DNA of 64,000 nucleotides, taken from contig NZ_QYUL01000005.1 in assembly GCF_003590795.1 (NCBI RefSeq), positions 515,289 to 579,288 of the forward strand, given 5' to 3'. The position numbers and the translations under genes are program-made. The notes under the pieces are model-generated. The model made no database searches. It was given only the letters and a program-made list of their open reading frames with translations, and was not told the DNA's origin. Below, in pieces: positions 51,050-60,234 of this stretch (position 1 is the first letter of the stretch; every line of letters starts with the position of its first letter). Source of the DNA: Azospirillum cavernae (GTDB lineage Bacteria > Pseudomonadota > Alphaproteobacteria > Azospirillales > Azospirillaceae).

Positions 51050-52269
51050 ACGGCTTTAGAACCGGCGGGGCGCCAATGATGCAGCGCGTGCATCGCCCCG
51101 CCGAACAGCAGCCCCCAAAAGGCTGAACCGACGCCCCAAAAGGACAGGCCCGACGCCGTGACCAGCAGCGTCATCAGCGCCGGAACCCGCTCCTCCTCGA
51201 CCTGCACCGCGCCCAGCAGCGCCCCGCCGAAGGCCCCGATCAGCGCCAGACCGGCCACCGCCTCGATCAAAATCGGGGGGGAGCGCAGCACCAGCGTGGC
51301 CGTCACCGCCGCCAGACCGGCCAACAGGATGTAGCCGATTCCGCCGACCACCGCCGCTTGCCAGCGCCGTTCGGGCTGCGGGTCGGCGTCGGGACCGGCG
51401 CACAGCGCCGCCGTGATCGCCGCCAGATTGATCGTCGGCGCGCCGAACGGCGCGGTCAGGGCCGACAAGGCCCCCGTCACCAGAAACACCGGCGGCACGC
51501 GCGGGGTGTAGCCGAAGGTCGCCAGCACCGTCAGACCGGGGATGTTCTGCGAGGCCATCGTCACTACGAACAGCGGCAGGGCGACGCCGACCAGCGCCTC
51601 CCAGGTGAAGACCGGCGTCACCAGCGACAGGCTGGGCAAGGCGAAGCCGCTGAACGCCCCCCCAGTGTCCGGCGGGTTGAGCGCCATCGCCGCCAGCGCC
51701 ACCGCGACGGCGGCGGGAACCGCGTAAAGCCGGGCGAAGCGGCCAACCACCGCCCAGGTGACGAGCACCAACAACCCCAACCCCGGCGCCTGCGCCATCG
51801 CGGCGAAGGGGGCCAGACACAGCTTGAGCAGGATCCCCGCCAGCATGGCGTTGGCCAAAGGCTTGGGGATCGCCGCGATCCACCGCCCCAACGGGGTCCA
51901 CAGCCCCGTCACCATGACCAGGACCGCCACCGTCAGAAAGGCCCCGACCGCCGCCGGAAAGCCGCCCGCCACCGGGCCGGTCGCCGCCAACAGCGCCATG
52001 CCCGGCGTGGTCCAGGCGATGCTGATCGGTTTGCGCTGCCAACTCGCCAACAGGATGGCGGCCAGCCCCATCGACACGCCCAGCGCCGCCAGCCCCGACG
52101 CGATTTGCGCGGTGTCGGCCCCGACCCCGGCCAGCCCCTGAATCACCACGGCCACCGAGCTGGCGTAACCAACCAGCGCCACCAGAAAGCCGGTGGCCAC
52201 CGCCGAGAGCGACAGGCCGGAGGAGCGGGGCGGCCGGGTCTGTTGGGGGGAAAGCGTGGATGACGGCAT
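51046..52269 (-). CDS. benE: BenE-family benzoate/proton symporter
   Basis: This 407-residue inner-membrane carrier has about twelve hydrophobic segments and BenE features: SISIAWTTPGMALLA-like text near residue 90 (read as KPISIAWTTPGMALLAATGP), MASQNIPGLTVLATFGY, and FGAPTINLAAITAALCAGPD. The family is annotated as benzoate carriers on limited evidence, so the true substrate is open. The ATG at 52269 is divergent from a GntR regulator over about 115 bases with a palindromic operator. No benzoate-degrading genes are in the window. Confidence 0.9.
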   Translation of the reverse strand: MPSSTLSPQQTRPPRSSGLSLSAVATGFLVALVGYASSVAVVIQGLAGVGADTAQIASGLAALGVSMGLAAILLASWQRKPISIAWTTPGMALLAATGPVAGGFPAAVGAFLTVAVLVMVTGLWTPLGRWIAAIPKPLANAMLAGILLKLCLAPFAAMAQAPGLGLLVLVTWAVVGRFARLYAVPAAVAVALAAMALNPPDTGGAFSGFALPSLSLVTPVFTWEALVGVALPLFVVTMASQNIPGLTVLATFGYTPRVPPVFLVTGALSALTAPFGAPTINLAAITAALCAGPDADPQPERRWQAAVVGGIGYILLAGLAAVTATLVLRSPPILIEAVAGLALIGAFGGALLGAVQVEEERVPALMTLLVTASGLSFWGVGSAFWGLLFGGAMHALHHWRPAGSKAV

Positions 52270-52332
52270 GACCCGTTCCTTATCCGACAGGGCGCCGGGA
52301 GAGGCGCGTGGACATTCGAGGCTTAAACCGAT

Positions 52333-52348
52333 ATATTGGATCCAATAT
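52333..52348. promoter_or_regulatory. GntR (FCD) operator candidate
   Basis: The 16-base perfect palindrome ATATTGGATCCAATAT contains TTGGATCCAA, a form typical of FCD-type GntR operators. It lies between benE and the GntR gene, 36 bases from the regulator start, so it could control both. Confidence 0.7.
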
Positions 52349-52383
52349 CCACGCAAGCCTCTTTCCGCGAGAGCGCCCCACGC

Positions 52384-53085
52384 ATGACGCAGCCGCCCGC
52401 CGACCTGTCCAGCCTGATCGCCCGCAACCGCCCGCGCTATCGCACGGCGACGGAGTTCGTCGAAGCTGCGCTGCGCGAGGCCATTCTCAGCGGCGTTCTG
52501 CCGGGCGGCCTGCCCCTGCGGCAGGAGGAGTTGGCGACCGCCTTCGGCGTCAGCCGGATGCCGGTGCGCGAGGCGTTGCGCCAGTTGGAGGCCCGCGCCC
52601 TGGTGGAGTTCCACCCGCATCGCGGCGCGGTGGTGGTGGAGATTTCCGCCGAGGATTCCGCCGACATCGGGGCCATCCGCGCCGCCCTGGAACCGGCGGC
52701 GCTGCGCCTGTCCCTGCCCCATCTGACCGCGACCGATCTGGATTTGGCCGAGGAGTTGATCGCCGAAATGGACGCGGAGGCCGATCCGGGGCGGATGGGG
52801 GAGCTGAACCGCCGCTTTCACATGACGCTCTACGCGCGGGCCGGACAGCCCCGGCTGCTGGCCCTGACCGAACAGCATTTGGCCGCCGCCGACCGCTATT
52901 TGCGCTTTCAATTCGCCGCGCTGGGCTATCACCCGCGCTCGCAGGACGAGCATGGCGCGTTGCTCGCCGCCTGCCGACGGGGCGACGCCGACGCCGCCTG
53001 CGCCCTGGTGGTCCAGCACGTCGCGCTGGCTAGCGAGCAACTGACCGCCTTCCTGAAGGACCGGCCCGCCACGCCCAGCGCTTGA
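52384..53085 (+). CDS. GntR-family regulator with FCD domain
   Basis: This 233-residue regulator has a winged helix (LREAILSGVLPGGLPLRQEE; FGVSRMPVREALRQLEARAL) followed by an FCD effector domain (IRAALEPAALRLSLPHLTAT; NRRFHMTLYARAGQPRLLAL; HGALLAACRRGDADAACAL). FCD proteins usually sense organic acids through a metal site. The ATG at 52384 was chosen; the open frame extends upstream into the operator palindrome. It is divergent from benE, its likely target, and converges with fdsD at 14 bases. Confidence 0.9.
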   Translation: MTQPPADLSSLIARNRPRYRTATEFVEAALREAILSGVLPGGLPLRQEELATAFGVSRMPVREALRQLEARALVEFHPHRGAVVVEISAEDSADIGAIRAALEPAALRLSLPHLTATDLDLAEELIAEMDAEADPGRMGELNRRFHMTLYARAGQPRLLALTEQHLAAADRYLRFQFAALGYHPRSQDEHGALLAACRRGDADAACALVVQHVALASEQLTAFLKDRPATPSA

Positions 53086-53098
53086 GAGGCGGCAGACG

Positions 53099-53335
53099 TC
53101 AGCGCGGCGCCCGCAGCACGCCAATGGCGCCCTGCGCCACCGCGTGCAGATCGGCCCCGCCCGCGTCGGCGTGGGCGAACAGGGCGGCGCGCATCCGGGG
53201 ATCCCAGAATTTGCGGATGTGAGCCGCCGTTTCCGCCACCGCTTCGTCCAGCGGGAAGCTGCTGAAATGGGTGGCGATCTGGTTGGCCATGCGCACCAGA
53301 TCCCGGCTGCGGGTCGTCGCGTTGGCGTCGGTCAT
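53099..53335 (-). CDS. fdsD: Formate dehydrogenase delta subunit
   Basis: This 78-residue protein is the small FdsD subunit of the soluble NAD-dependent formate dehydrogenase. It has RDLVRMANQIATHFSSFPLD, KFWDPRMRAALFAH and a helical end (AQGAIGVLRAPR). In Rhodobacter and Cupriavidus FdsD is needed for an active enzyme. It is the last gene of fdsGBA-fdhD-fdsD, 35 bases after fdhD. Confidence 0.92.
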   Translation of the reverse strand: MTDANATTRSRDLVRMANQIATHFSSFPLDEAVAETAAHIRKFWDPRMRAALFAHADAGGADLHAVAQGAIGVLRAPR

Positions 53336-53370
53336 CGGCGGCCTCTCGTTCAAGCTCACAAAAACAATCC

Positions 53371-54153
53371 TCAACGAAACAGAACGACGCCGTCGTCGCG
53401 CGACAGCGCCCCCAGCGTCACGCCCGCGCCGCGCGCCAGATCCAGCGCCAGCGCGGTCGGCGCGGAGATGGTCGCCAACAGGGAGATGCTGACCGCCGCC
53501 GCCTTTTGCACCAGCTCGAAGCTGCATCGGCTGGTCATGACGACGAAGCCCGAGGCCGGATCCCGGCCTGACCGCGCCAGCGCGCCGATCAGCTTGTCCA
53601 GCGCGTTGTGCCGCCCGACATCCTCGCGCGCCACCTGAATGTCGCCCGCCGGATCGCACCACGCCGCCGCGTGAACGGAATGGTTGATCCGGTTCATCGG
53701 CTGATGATCCGGCAGGGCGCGGAAGGCGGCGGCGATGGCCGACGGCTCCACCGACAGGCGCGCGCTCACCCGCTTTGGCTCGCGCACGGCGTTGGCGAGG
53801 CTGTCCACCCCGCACAGGCCGCAACCGCTGCGCCCCTCCATCGACCGACGACGCAGCGCGCCGCGCAGAAGGCGCAGCGGATCGACGGTCATGCTGACGA
53901 CCAGACCCAACGGGGTGTCGCGCAGGGCGATCCGCTCAAGATCGGCGGCGCTTGGGATGATCTCTTCGCTCAGGCTGAAGCCAACCGCGAAATCCTCCAG
54001 ATCCGCCGGGGTCGCCATCATCACCGCGTGCGAACGCCCGTTGTATTCCAGGGCGACCGCCGTTTCTTCCGCGATCTGCCACGTCACCGGCGCCGCCGCG
54101 CCCACGGATGGAACGGCGAGGCCAAGGACGGGGATGGAGCGCACGCGCGACAC
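53371..54153 (-). CDS. fdhD: Formate dehydrogenase sulfurtransferase FdhD (FdsC)
   Basis: This 260-residue accessory protein sulfurates the bis-MGD cofactor before insertion into formate dehydrogenase. The key motif GCGLCG (CxxC) is present, with VGRHNALDKLIGALARSG and FELVQKAAAVSISLLATISA. No ATG fits; a GTG at 54153 (MSRVRSIPVLG) or at 54144 is used, eight bases after the fdsA stop. It lies between fdsA and fdsD, the standard place in fds operons. Confidence 0.93.
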   Translation of the reverse strand: MSRVRSIPVLGLAVPSVGAAAPVTWQIAEETAVALEYNGRSHAVMMATPADLEDFAVGFSLSEEIIPSAADLERIALRDTPLGLVVSMTVDPLRLLRGALRRRSMEGRSGCGLCGVDSLANAVREPKRVSARLSVEPSAIAAAFRALPDHQPMNRINHSVHAAAWCDPAGDIQVAREDVGRHNALDKLIGALARSGRDPASGFVVMTSRCSFELVQKAAAVSISLLATISAPTALALDLARGAGVTLGALSRDDGVVLFR

Positions 54154-54161
54154 CGCCCGCG

Positions 54162-57023
54162 CTATTCCGCCGCCGAGACGGCGGCGGTGGAGACGCGTTT
54201 GCGTTCCCCCTCCTGCCGGTCGCGTTCCACCTGCCAGTCGGACGGCTGGTTGCTGCGGGTGATCTGCACCGCCGTCACCTTGTATTCCGGGCAGTTGGTC
54301 GCCCAGTCGGAGTTCTCCGTGGTGACGACGTTGGCCCCCGTCACCGGATGGTGGAAGGTGGTGTAGACCGCGCCCGGCGGCATCCGGTCGGACAGTTGCG
54401 CCCGCAGCGTCGTCGCACCCATGCGGCTGGCCAGCGACACCAGATCGCCGTCCTTCAGGCCGCGCTGTTCGGCGTCGTGCGGGTTGATCTCCAGAATGTC
54501 TTCCGGGTGCCACGCCACGTTGGCCGTGCGCCGGGTTTGAGCGCCGACGTTGTACTGGCTGAGAATGCGACCCGTCGTCAGGATCAGCGGGTACATCCGG
54601 GTCGTGCGCTCGTCGGTCGGGATGTATTCGGTAATCATAAAACGGCCCTGGCCGCGCACGAAACGGTCGGCGTGCATGATCGGCGTGCCGGTGTGGTCGG
54701 CGTCGGTGCAGGGCCATTGCACGCTGCCCAGCCGGTCGAGCTTGTCGAAGCTGACGCCCCGGAAGGTCGGGGTCAGCCGGGCGATCTCGTCCATGATCCG
54801 CGCCGGATGGTCGTAGCTCATGGGGTAGCCCATGGCGGTCGCCAACGCGCAGGCCACCCGCCATTCGTCCCAGCCGACTTGCGAGGGCATGGCCGGGCGC
54901 ACCCGGTTGATCCGCCGTTCGGCGTTGGTGAAGGTGCCGTCTTTTTCCAGGAAGGAGGTTCCGGGGAAGAAGACATGGGCGAAGGCCGCCGTTTCGTTCA
55001 GGAACAGATCCTGGACGATGAGGATCTCCAGCGATTCCAGCGCCGCGCTGACATGGCGGGTGTTGGGGTCGGATTGGGCGATGTCCTCGCCCTGGACGAA
55101 CATGCCCTTGAAGCTGCCGTCGATGGCGGCGTCGAACATGTTGGGAATGCGCAGGCCCGGTTCGCCGTCCAGCGCCGCGCCCCAGACCTCCTCGAACAGC
55201 GCCCGGACGCCGTCGTCGGAGACGTGGCGGTAGCCGGAAAACTCGTGCGGGAACGACCCCATGTCGCAGGAGCCTTGCACGTTGTTCTGGCCGCGCAGCG
55301 GATTCACCCCGACGCCGTCGCGCCCGATGTTGCCAGTGGCCATCGCCAGATTGGCCATCGCCATCACCGTGGTCGATCCCTGGCTGTGCTCCGTCACCCC
55401 CAGCCCGTAATAGATCGCCGCGTTGCCGCCGGTGGCGTAGAGTCGGGCGGCGGCGCGAATCTCGCCCGCCGGAACGCCTGTGCGTTCCGCCACCGCGTCG
55501 GGCGCGTTGCGCGCCTCGGCGACGAAGGCGGCCCAGCGGTCAAAGGCGGCGACGTCGCACCGCTCCTCGACGAAGGCGCGGTTGACCAGCCCCTCGGTGA
55601 CGATGACGTGGGCCATCGCGTTCAGCACGGCGACGTTGGTTCCCGGCTGAAGTTGCAGATGGTGGCGCGCCTGGACATGCGGGCTGCGCACCAGATCAAT
55701 CCGGCGCGGGTCGATGACGATCAGCTCGGCCCCGGCGCGCAGCCGCTTTTTCAGGCGGGAGGCGAAAACCGGATGGCCGTCGGTCGGGTTCGCGCCGATG
55801 ACCAGCACGACGTCGGCCTCCGCCACGCTCTTGAAATCCTGGGTTCCCGCCGACGTGCCGAAGGTCTGCGACAAGCCGTAGCCGGTCGGCGAGTGGCAGA
55901 CGCGGGCGCAGGTGTCGACGTTGTTGTTGCCGAAGGCCGCCCGGATCATCTTCTGGACGACGTAAATCTCCTCGTTCGTGCAGCGGGACGAGGTGATGCC
56001 GCCGATGGATCCCCGGCCATGCTTGGCCTGAACCGCCTTCAAACGCTCGGCGGCGTGGGCGACCGCCGCCTCCCAAGACACTTCGCGCCAGGGATCGGTG
56101 ATCCGTTCGCGGATCATCGGCTTCATCACCCGGTCCTTGTGAGTGGCGTAGCCCCAGGCGAAGCGGCCCTTGACGCAGCTGTGCCCCTCGTTGGCCCCGC
56201 CATCCTTGTGCGGCGTCATCCGCACCACGGTGGTTCCCTTCATCTCCGCCTTGAAGGAACAGCCGACGCCGCAATAGGCGCAGGTGGTCAGGACGCTGTG
56301 TTCGGGCTGGCCATGCTCGATCACCGATTTTTCGGTCAGGGTCGCGGTGGGGCAGGCTTGCACGCAGGCCCCGCAGGACACGCACTCGCTGCCCATGAAG
56401 CTTTCCCCCGCCCCCGGTGACACCGCCGAGGCGAAGCCGCGCCCGTCGATGGTCAGGGCGAAGGTTCCCTGGGTTTCCTGGCAGGCCCGGACGCAGCGCG
56501 AACAGACGATGCATTTGGCTGGGTCGAAGCTGAAATAGGGGTTGCTCTCGTCCTTGGCCGCCGTCGTGTGACTTTCGCCGTCGAAACCATACCTTACATT
56601 GCGCAGCCCAACCGCGCCCGCCATGTCCTGCAACTCGCAATCGCCGTTCGCCGCGCAGGTCAGGCAATCCAGCGGATGGTCGGAGATGTACAGCTCCATC
56701 ACCCCGCGCCGCAGCTTGGCCAGACGCGGGGTTTGGGTGGCGACCTTCATGCCGGGCGCGACCGGCGTGGTGCAGGACGCGGGCGTGCCGCGCCGCCCCT
56801 CGATCTCCACCAGGCACAGGCGGCAGGATCCGAACGGCTCCAGGCTGTCGGTGGCGCACAGCTTGGGCACCGTGATCCCCGCCTCCATCGCCGCCCGCAT
56901 CACCGACGTGCCGTCCGGCACGGTGACGCGGCGTCCGTCGATCTCCAGCGTCACCAACTCGCCCGCCGTCCGGGCCGGGGTGCCGAAATCCGTCTCGTGA
57001 CGATGTGTCATGGCCTGGGTCAT
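54162..57023 (-). CDS. fdsA: NAD-dependent formate dehydrogenase alpha (molybdenum) subunit
   Basis: This 953-residue catalytic subunit oxidises formate to carbon dioxide. In order it shows a [2Fe-2S] domain (DSLEPFGSCRLCLVE), the His-Cys3 cluster (HPLDCLTCAANGDCELQ), two [4Fe-4S] motifs (CIVCSRCVRACQE, CVSCGACVQACP), a further cluster at CAYCGVGCSF, and the bis-MGD domain. The Mo ligand is a cysteine in CARVCHSPTGYGLS, so no selenocysteine is needed. The ATG at 57023 overlaps the fdsB stop by four bases. The length equals that of Rhodobacter FdsA. Electrons pass to FdsB. Confidence 0.97.
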   Translation of the reverse strand: MTQAMTHRHETDFGTPARTAGELVTLEIDGRRVTVPDGTSVMRAAMEAGITVPKLCATDSLEPFGSCRLCLVEIEGRRGTPASCTTPVAPGMKVATQTPRLAKLRRGVMELYISDHPLDCLTCAANGDCELQDMAGAVGLRNVRYGFDGESHTTAAKDESNPYFSFDPAKCIVCSRCVRACQETQGTFALTIDGRGFASAVSPGAGESFMGSECVSCGACVQACPTATLTEKSVIEHGQPEHSVLTTCAYCGVGCSFKAEMKGTTVVRMTPHKDGGANEGHSCVKGRFAWGYATHKDRVMKPMIRERITDPWREVSWEAAVAHAAERLKAVQAKHGRGSIGGITSSRCTNEEIYVVQKMIRAAFGNNNVDTCARVCHSPTGYGLSQTFGTSAGTQDFKSVAEADVVLVIGANPTDGHPVFASRLKKRLRAGAELIVIDPRRIDLVRSPHVQARHHLQLQPGTNVAVLNAMAHVIVTEGLVNRAFVEERCDVAAFDRWAAFVAEARNAPDAVAERTGVPAGEIRAAARLYATGGNAAIYYGLGVTEHSQGSTTVMAMANLAMATGNIGRDGVGVNPLRGQNNVQGSCDMGSFPHEFSGYRHVSDDGVRALFEEVWGAALDGEPGLRIPNMFDAAIDGSFKGMFVQGEDIAQSDPNTRHVSAALESLEILIVQDLFLNETAAFAHVFFPGTSFLEKDGTFTNAERRINRVRPAMPSQVGWDEWRVACALATAMGYPMSYDHPARIMDEIARLTPTFRGVSFDKLDRLGSVQWPCTDADHTGTPIMHADRFVRGQGRFMITEYIPTDERTTRMYPLILTTGRILSQYNVGAQTRRTANVAWHPEDILEINPHDAEQRGLKDGDLVSLASRMGATTLRAQLSDRMPPGAVYTTFHHPVTGANVVTTENSDWATNCPEYKVTAVQITRSNQPSDWQVERDRQEGERKRVSTAAVSAAE

Positions 57024-58609
57024 GGCGCGTCTCCTGCGCGGATGCCGGTTGCGGACGGCGAAGCCGTGGTGGGGCGGAAATCCTCGCCGAAATGCTTGAT
57101 GGCGCTGCGCACCGGAAAGGGCGTCATCCCGCCCATGGCGCAGAGCGAGCCGTCGAGCATCACCTCGCACAGATCATCCAGCAGGGCGAGGTTGTCGTCC
57201 ACGTCCTGCCCGGCGATGATCTTGTCGATCACCTCGACGCCTCGGGTCGAGCCGATGCGGCAGGGCGTGCATTTCCCACAGGATTCGATGGCGCAAAATT
57301 CCATGGCGAAACGGGCTTGGCGCGCCATGTTCACCGTGTCGTCGAACACGACGATGCCGCCATGGCCCAGCATCGCCCCTTGCGCGGCGAAGGCCTCGTA
57401 ATCCTTGCGCAGATCGAATTGCGCGGGCGGCAGATAGGCGCCGAGCGGGCCGCCGACCTGGACCGCGCGGATGGGCCGTCCGCTGATGGTTCCGCCGCCA
57501 TACTCGTACAGCAGTTCGTGCAGGGTGACGCCGAACGCCTTTTCGACGATGCCGCCCTGGCGGATGTTGCCCGCCAACTGGAAGGGCAGCGTGCCGCGCG
57601 ACCGGCCCACGCCGAAATCACGGTAATAGTCCGCGCCGCGATCCAGGATGATCGGCACGGCGCAGAGCGACAGCACGTTGTTGACCACGGTCGGTTTGCC
57701 GAACAGCCCCTGCAAGGCCGGAAGCGGCGGCTTGGCGCGGACCATGCCGCGCTTGCCCTCCAGGCTTTCCAGCATCGCGGTTTCCTCGCCGCAGATGTAG
57801 GCCCCGGCGCCGACCCGCGCCTCCAGGTGAAAAATCCGGTCGGTGCCGTGGATGTTCTCGCCCAACCAGCCTTCGTCATAGGCCAACCGAATGGCGTGGC
57901 GCAGCGTTTCCGTGGCGTGCGGGTATTCGGAGCGCATGTAGACGTAACCCGCCGTCGCCCCGACCGCCAACGCGGCGATGGTCATGCCTTCGATCAGGCA
58001 AAAGGGATCGCCCTCGATCATCATGCGGTCGGCGAAGGTGCCGCTGTCGCCCTCGTCGGCGTTGCAGCAGACGAATTTCTCGTCGGCCTCGGCGTTCAGC
58101 ACCGTGTTCCATTTGACGCCGGTCGGAAAGCCGGCGCCGCCGCGCCCGCGCAAGCCCGATTCCGTCACCGTCGCGACGATCTCCGCCGGGGTCATCGCCA
58201 GCGCGTTTTCCAGGCCGCGAAAGCCGCCATGGGCGCGGTAATCCTCGACCGACAGCGGGTCGATGACGCCACAACGGGCGAAGGTCAGCCGCTCCTGCTT
58301 CTTGAAAAAGGGGATCTCCTCGGTCAAACCCTGCCCCAGCGGGTGCGGCCCGCCGGTGAGGAACCCGGCGTCGAACAGCGACGGCACGTCGGCGGGCGTC
58401 ACCGCCCCATAGGCGACCCGGCCCGCGTCGGTCGCCACCTCGACCAGCGGCTCCAGCCACAGCATCCCGCGCGAGCCGTTGCGGACGACGCGCAGCGGCA
58501 GCCCCCGGCGGCTGGCCTCGGCCCGGATGGCGGCGGCGACCGCGTCGGCCCCGACCGACAGGGCGGCGGCGTCGCGCGGCACGTAAATGCTGGTCAGACG
58601 ATGGCTCAT
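57020..58609 (-). CDS. fdsB: Formate dehydrogenase beta (flavin/NAD) subunit
   Basis: This 529-residue NuoF-like subunit binds FMN, NAD and a [4Fe-4S] cluster. It has the FMN/NADH region GLRGRGGAGFPTGVKWNTV, CNADEGDSGTFADRMMIEGD, the GAGAYICGEETAMLESLEG stretch and the C-terminal cluster motif ESCGKCTPCRIGS. The N-terminal 120 residues form a thioredoxin-like extension typical of FdsB. The ATG at 58609 overlaps the stop of fdsG (ATGA) and its own stop overlaps fdsA, so all three are translationally coupled. Confidence 0.97.
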   Translation of the reverse strand: MSHRLTSIYVPRDAAALSVGADAVAAAIRAEASRRGLPLRVVRNGSRGMLWLEPLVEVATDAGRVAYGAVTPADVPSLFDAGFLTGGPHPLGQGLTEEIPFFKKQERLTFARCGVIDPLSVEDYRAHGGFRGLENALAMTPAEIVATVTESGLRGRGGAGFPTGVKWNTVLNAEADEKFVCCNADEGDSGTFADRMMIEGDPFCLIEGMTIAALAVGATAGYVYMRSEYPHATETLRHAIRLAYDEGWLGENIHGTDRIFHLEARVGAGAYICGEETAMLESLEGKRGMVRAKPPLPALQGLFGKPTVVNNVLSLCAVPIILDRGADYYRDFGVGRSRGTLPFQLAGNIRQGGIVEKAFGVTLHELLYEYGGGTISGRPIRAVQVGGPLGAYLPPAQFDLRKDYEAFAAQGAMLGHGGIVVFDDTVNMARQARFAMEFCAIESCGKCTPCRIGSTRGVEVIDKIIAGQDVDDNLALLDDLCEVMLDGSLCAMGGMTPFPVRSAIKHFGEDFRPTTASPSATGIRAGDAP

Positions 58610-59103
58610 CGCGCGTCCTCCGCCTGATCCTGCGCCCGCAGATCCGCCGTCAGCGCGTCGAAACGCTCCGGCCCGACGCGGCCATGCAAAACCCCGTCGA
58701 TCATCACGGCGGGGGACAGGGCGCAATTGCCCAAACAGAAGACCGGCTCCAGGGAGAAGGCGCCATCCGCCGTCGTTCCGTGCGCATCGACCGTCAAGCT
58801 CCGCCGCGCGTGGTCGAGCAGCGCGTCCGCCCCCATCGCCTGACAGGCTTCCGCCCGGCACATCTTCACGACATGGCGACCCGGACGGGTCCGGCGGAAA
58901 TCATGATAAAAGCTGACCACGCCATGAACGTCGGCCCGCGACAGGTTCAGCGCCCCGGCCAGCAGGGGAATGGCCGCGTCGTCGATGCAGCCGAACGTCT
59001 CTTGCAACGCGTGCAGGATCGGCAACAGCGCGCCGCGCTGGCGCGCGTGCTCGGCGACGATGGACATGGCGCGCTCGGCGCTCCACGGCGGACAGACGCT
59101 CAC
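58606..59103 (-). CDS. fdsG: Formate dehydrogenase gamma subunit
   Basis: This 165-residue NuoE-like subunit carries a thioredoxin-fold [2Fe-2S] cluster bound by CRAEAC and CLGNC. The N-terminal helical part (LLPILHALQETFGCIDDAAI; HGVVSFYHDFRRTRPG) is typical. The start is a GTG at 59103 with AGGGAG upstream. It is the first gene of the fds operon, downstream of a LysR gene on the same strand. Confidence 0.95.
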   Translation of the reverse strand: MSVCPPWSAERAMSIVAEHARQRGALLPILHALQETFGCIDDAAIPLLAGALNLSRADVHGVVSFYHDFRRTRPGRHVVKMCRAEACQAMGADALLDHARRSLTVDAHGTTADGAFSLEPVFCLGNCALSPAVMIDGVLHGRVGPERFDALTADLRAQDQAEDAR

Positions 59104-59157
59104 GTCGGATTCTCCCTGCGGTCACGGGATGGGAGCATGCCGGATTGCGGAGCCTCC

Positions 59158-59203
59158 CAGCAAATTGGATTTGCTGATTGCGTGATAGGGTTTGGCTATC
59201 ACG
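59158..59203. promoter_or_regulatory. Tandem palindromes in front of the fds operon
   Basis: Two inverted repeats lie side by side: CAGCAAAT-TGG-ATTTGCTG (59158-59176) and CGTGATAG-N7-CTATCACG (59181-59203). The second contains a LysR-type ATAG-N7-CTAT core and overlaps the stop codon of the LysR gene. Together they make a plausible double LysR site 55-100 bases before the fdsG start. Confidence 0.65.
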
Positions 59204-60179
59204 ACAGCGCCAGCCGCCAGGGCGTCAAGGCGGCGGCGGTGGCGATGGCCACGCGCTGGCCGATGTCGTCGTCGGCCAGCGCGACCGCCAGCGCCTTGGC
59301 CAGTTGCGGCGGCGGGTCGCGGTCGGCGTAGGCCAACCCGACGACGTAGCTCAAATCCGGTTCGACCAGCGGCAGGGCCACCAGATCCGGGCGCGGCGGA
59401 ACGCAGGTCAGAAGCTGGCCCGGCACCACGCTGGCGCAATGGCCGCCGCGCACGATGGTGTAGAGCGTGACGATGGAGTTGGTTTCCAACACCGGCTCCA
59501 CCACCCGCCCTGTCATGCGGAAGGCGGTTTCGGCGATCCGCCGGTTCTGCATGTCGGGCGACAACAGGCACAGCCGCAACCCCGCCGCCGCTTCCCAGGA
59601 CATGGCCCCTTGCGCGAGGGTCGCCTCGTCCAGATGCGCGCGTTGGGCCAACAGGTAATAGCGTTCGGAATAGAGCGGCAGGGTGCGGACGTTGTTCAGC
59701 GGCTCGTTGTCGAGATAGGTGACGGCGGCGTCGAGCGTGAATTCGTCCAGCCCGCGCTGAATCTCCCGCGAACTCAGCGAGGTGACGCTCGCCCGGATGT
59801 GGGGGAACCGCGCGGCGAAGGGGGGCAAAAGCTGCGGGATGACCGGCAGCGCCGTCGGGATCGCCCCAAGCCGCAGATGCCCGGACACCCCCTGCGCCAG
59901 CGCCTGCAACTCGTGATGCAGATTGTCCCGTTCGGCGACGATGCGGCGGGCGTAATCCAGCACCTTCAGCCCTTCCGGCGTGAAGCCGCCGAATTTCTGC
60001 CCACGCTCGACGATGGGAACGTTCAGGTCGGCCTCAAGCTGGCGGATGGCGTTGGACAGGGTCGGTTGGGCGACGTGGCAACGCTCCGCCGCGCGTCCAA
60101 AGTGACGCTCCTGCGCCAAGGCCAGAAGATAGACGAATTTTCGGAACATCACGCCGCTCGGCAAGGAAGACGACGCCAT
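59199..60179 (-). CDS. LysR-family regulator of the formate dehydrogenase operon (FdsR-like)
   Basis: This 326-residue LysR protein has MFRKFVYLLALAQERHFGRA, CHVAQPTLSNAIRQLEADLN, and an effector domain with GHLRLGAIPTALPVIPQLLP and NSIVTLYTIVRGGHCASVVP. It lies directly upstream of fdsG on the same strand, 95 bases away, and tandem palindromes fill that gap. It is probably the regulator of the operon, sensing formate, as described for FdsR in Cupriavidus. The ATG at 60179 is used; an alternative start at MFRKF (60149) is possible. Confidence 0.9.
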   Translation of the reverse strand: MASSSLPSGVMFRKFVYLLALAQERHFGRAAERCHVAQPTLSNAIRQLEADLNVPIVERGQKFGGFTPEGLKVLDYARRIVAERDNLHHELQALAQGVSGHLRLGAIPTALPVIPQLLPPFAARFPHIRASVTSLSSREIQRGLDEFTLDAAVTYLDNEPLNNVRTLPLYSERYYLLAQRAHLDEATLAQGAMSWEAAAGLRLCLLSPDMQNRRIAETAFRMTGRVVEPVLETNSIVTLYTIVRGGHCASVVPGQLLTCVPPRPDLVALPLVEPDLSYVVGLAYADRDPPPQLAKALAVALADDDIGQRVAIATAAALTPWRLALS

Positions 60180-60234
60180 CCTGCCGCACAGCGGGGGAGC
60201 GTCGTCAACCCGGAAGCGCGATCCTTCCGCCCAA

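Noticed and set aside
54162..57023. Possible selenocysteine in the formate dehydrogenase catalytic subunit
   Set aside because: The metal-ligand position in CARVCHSP is a normal cysteine codon, so no recoding is needed.
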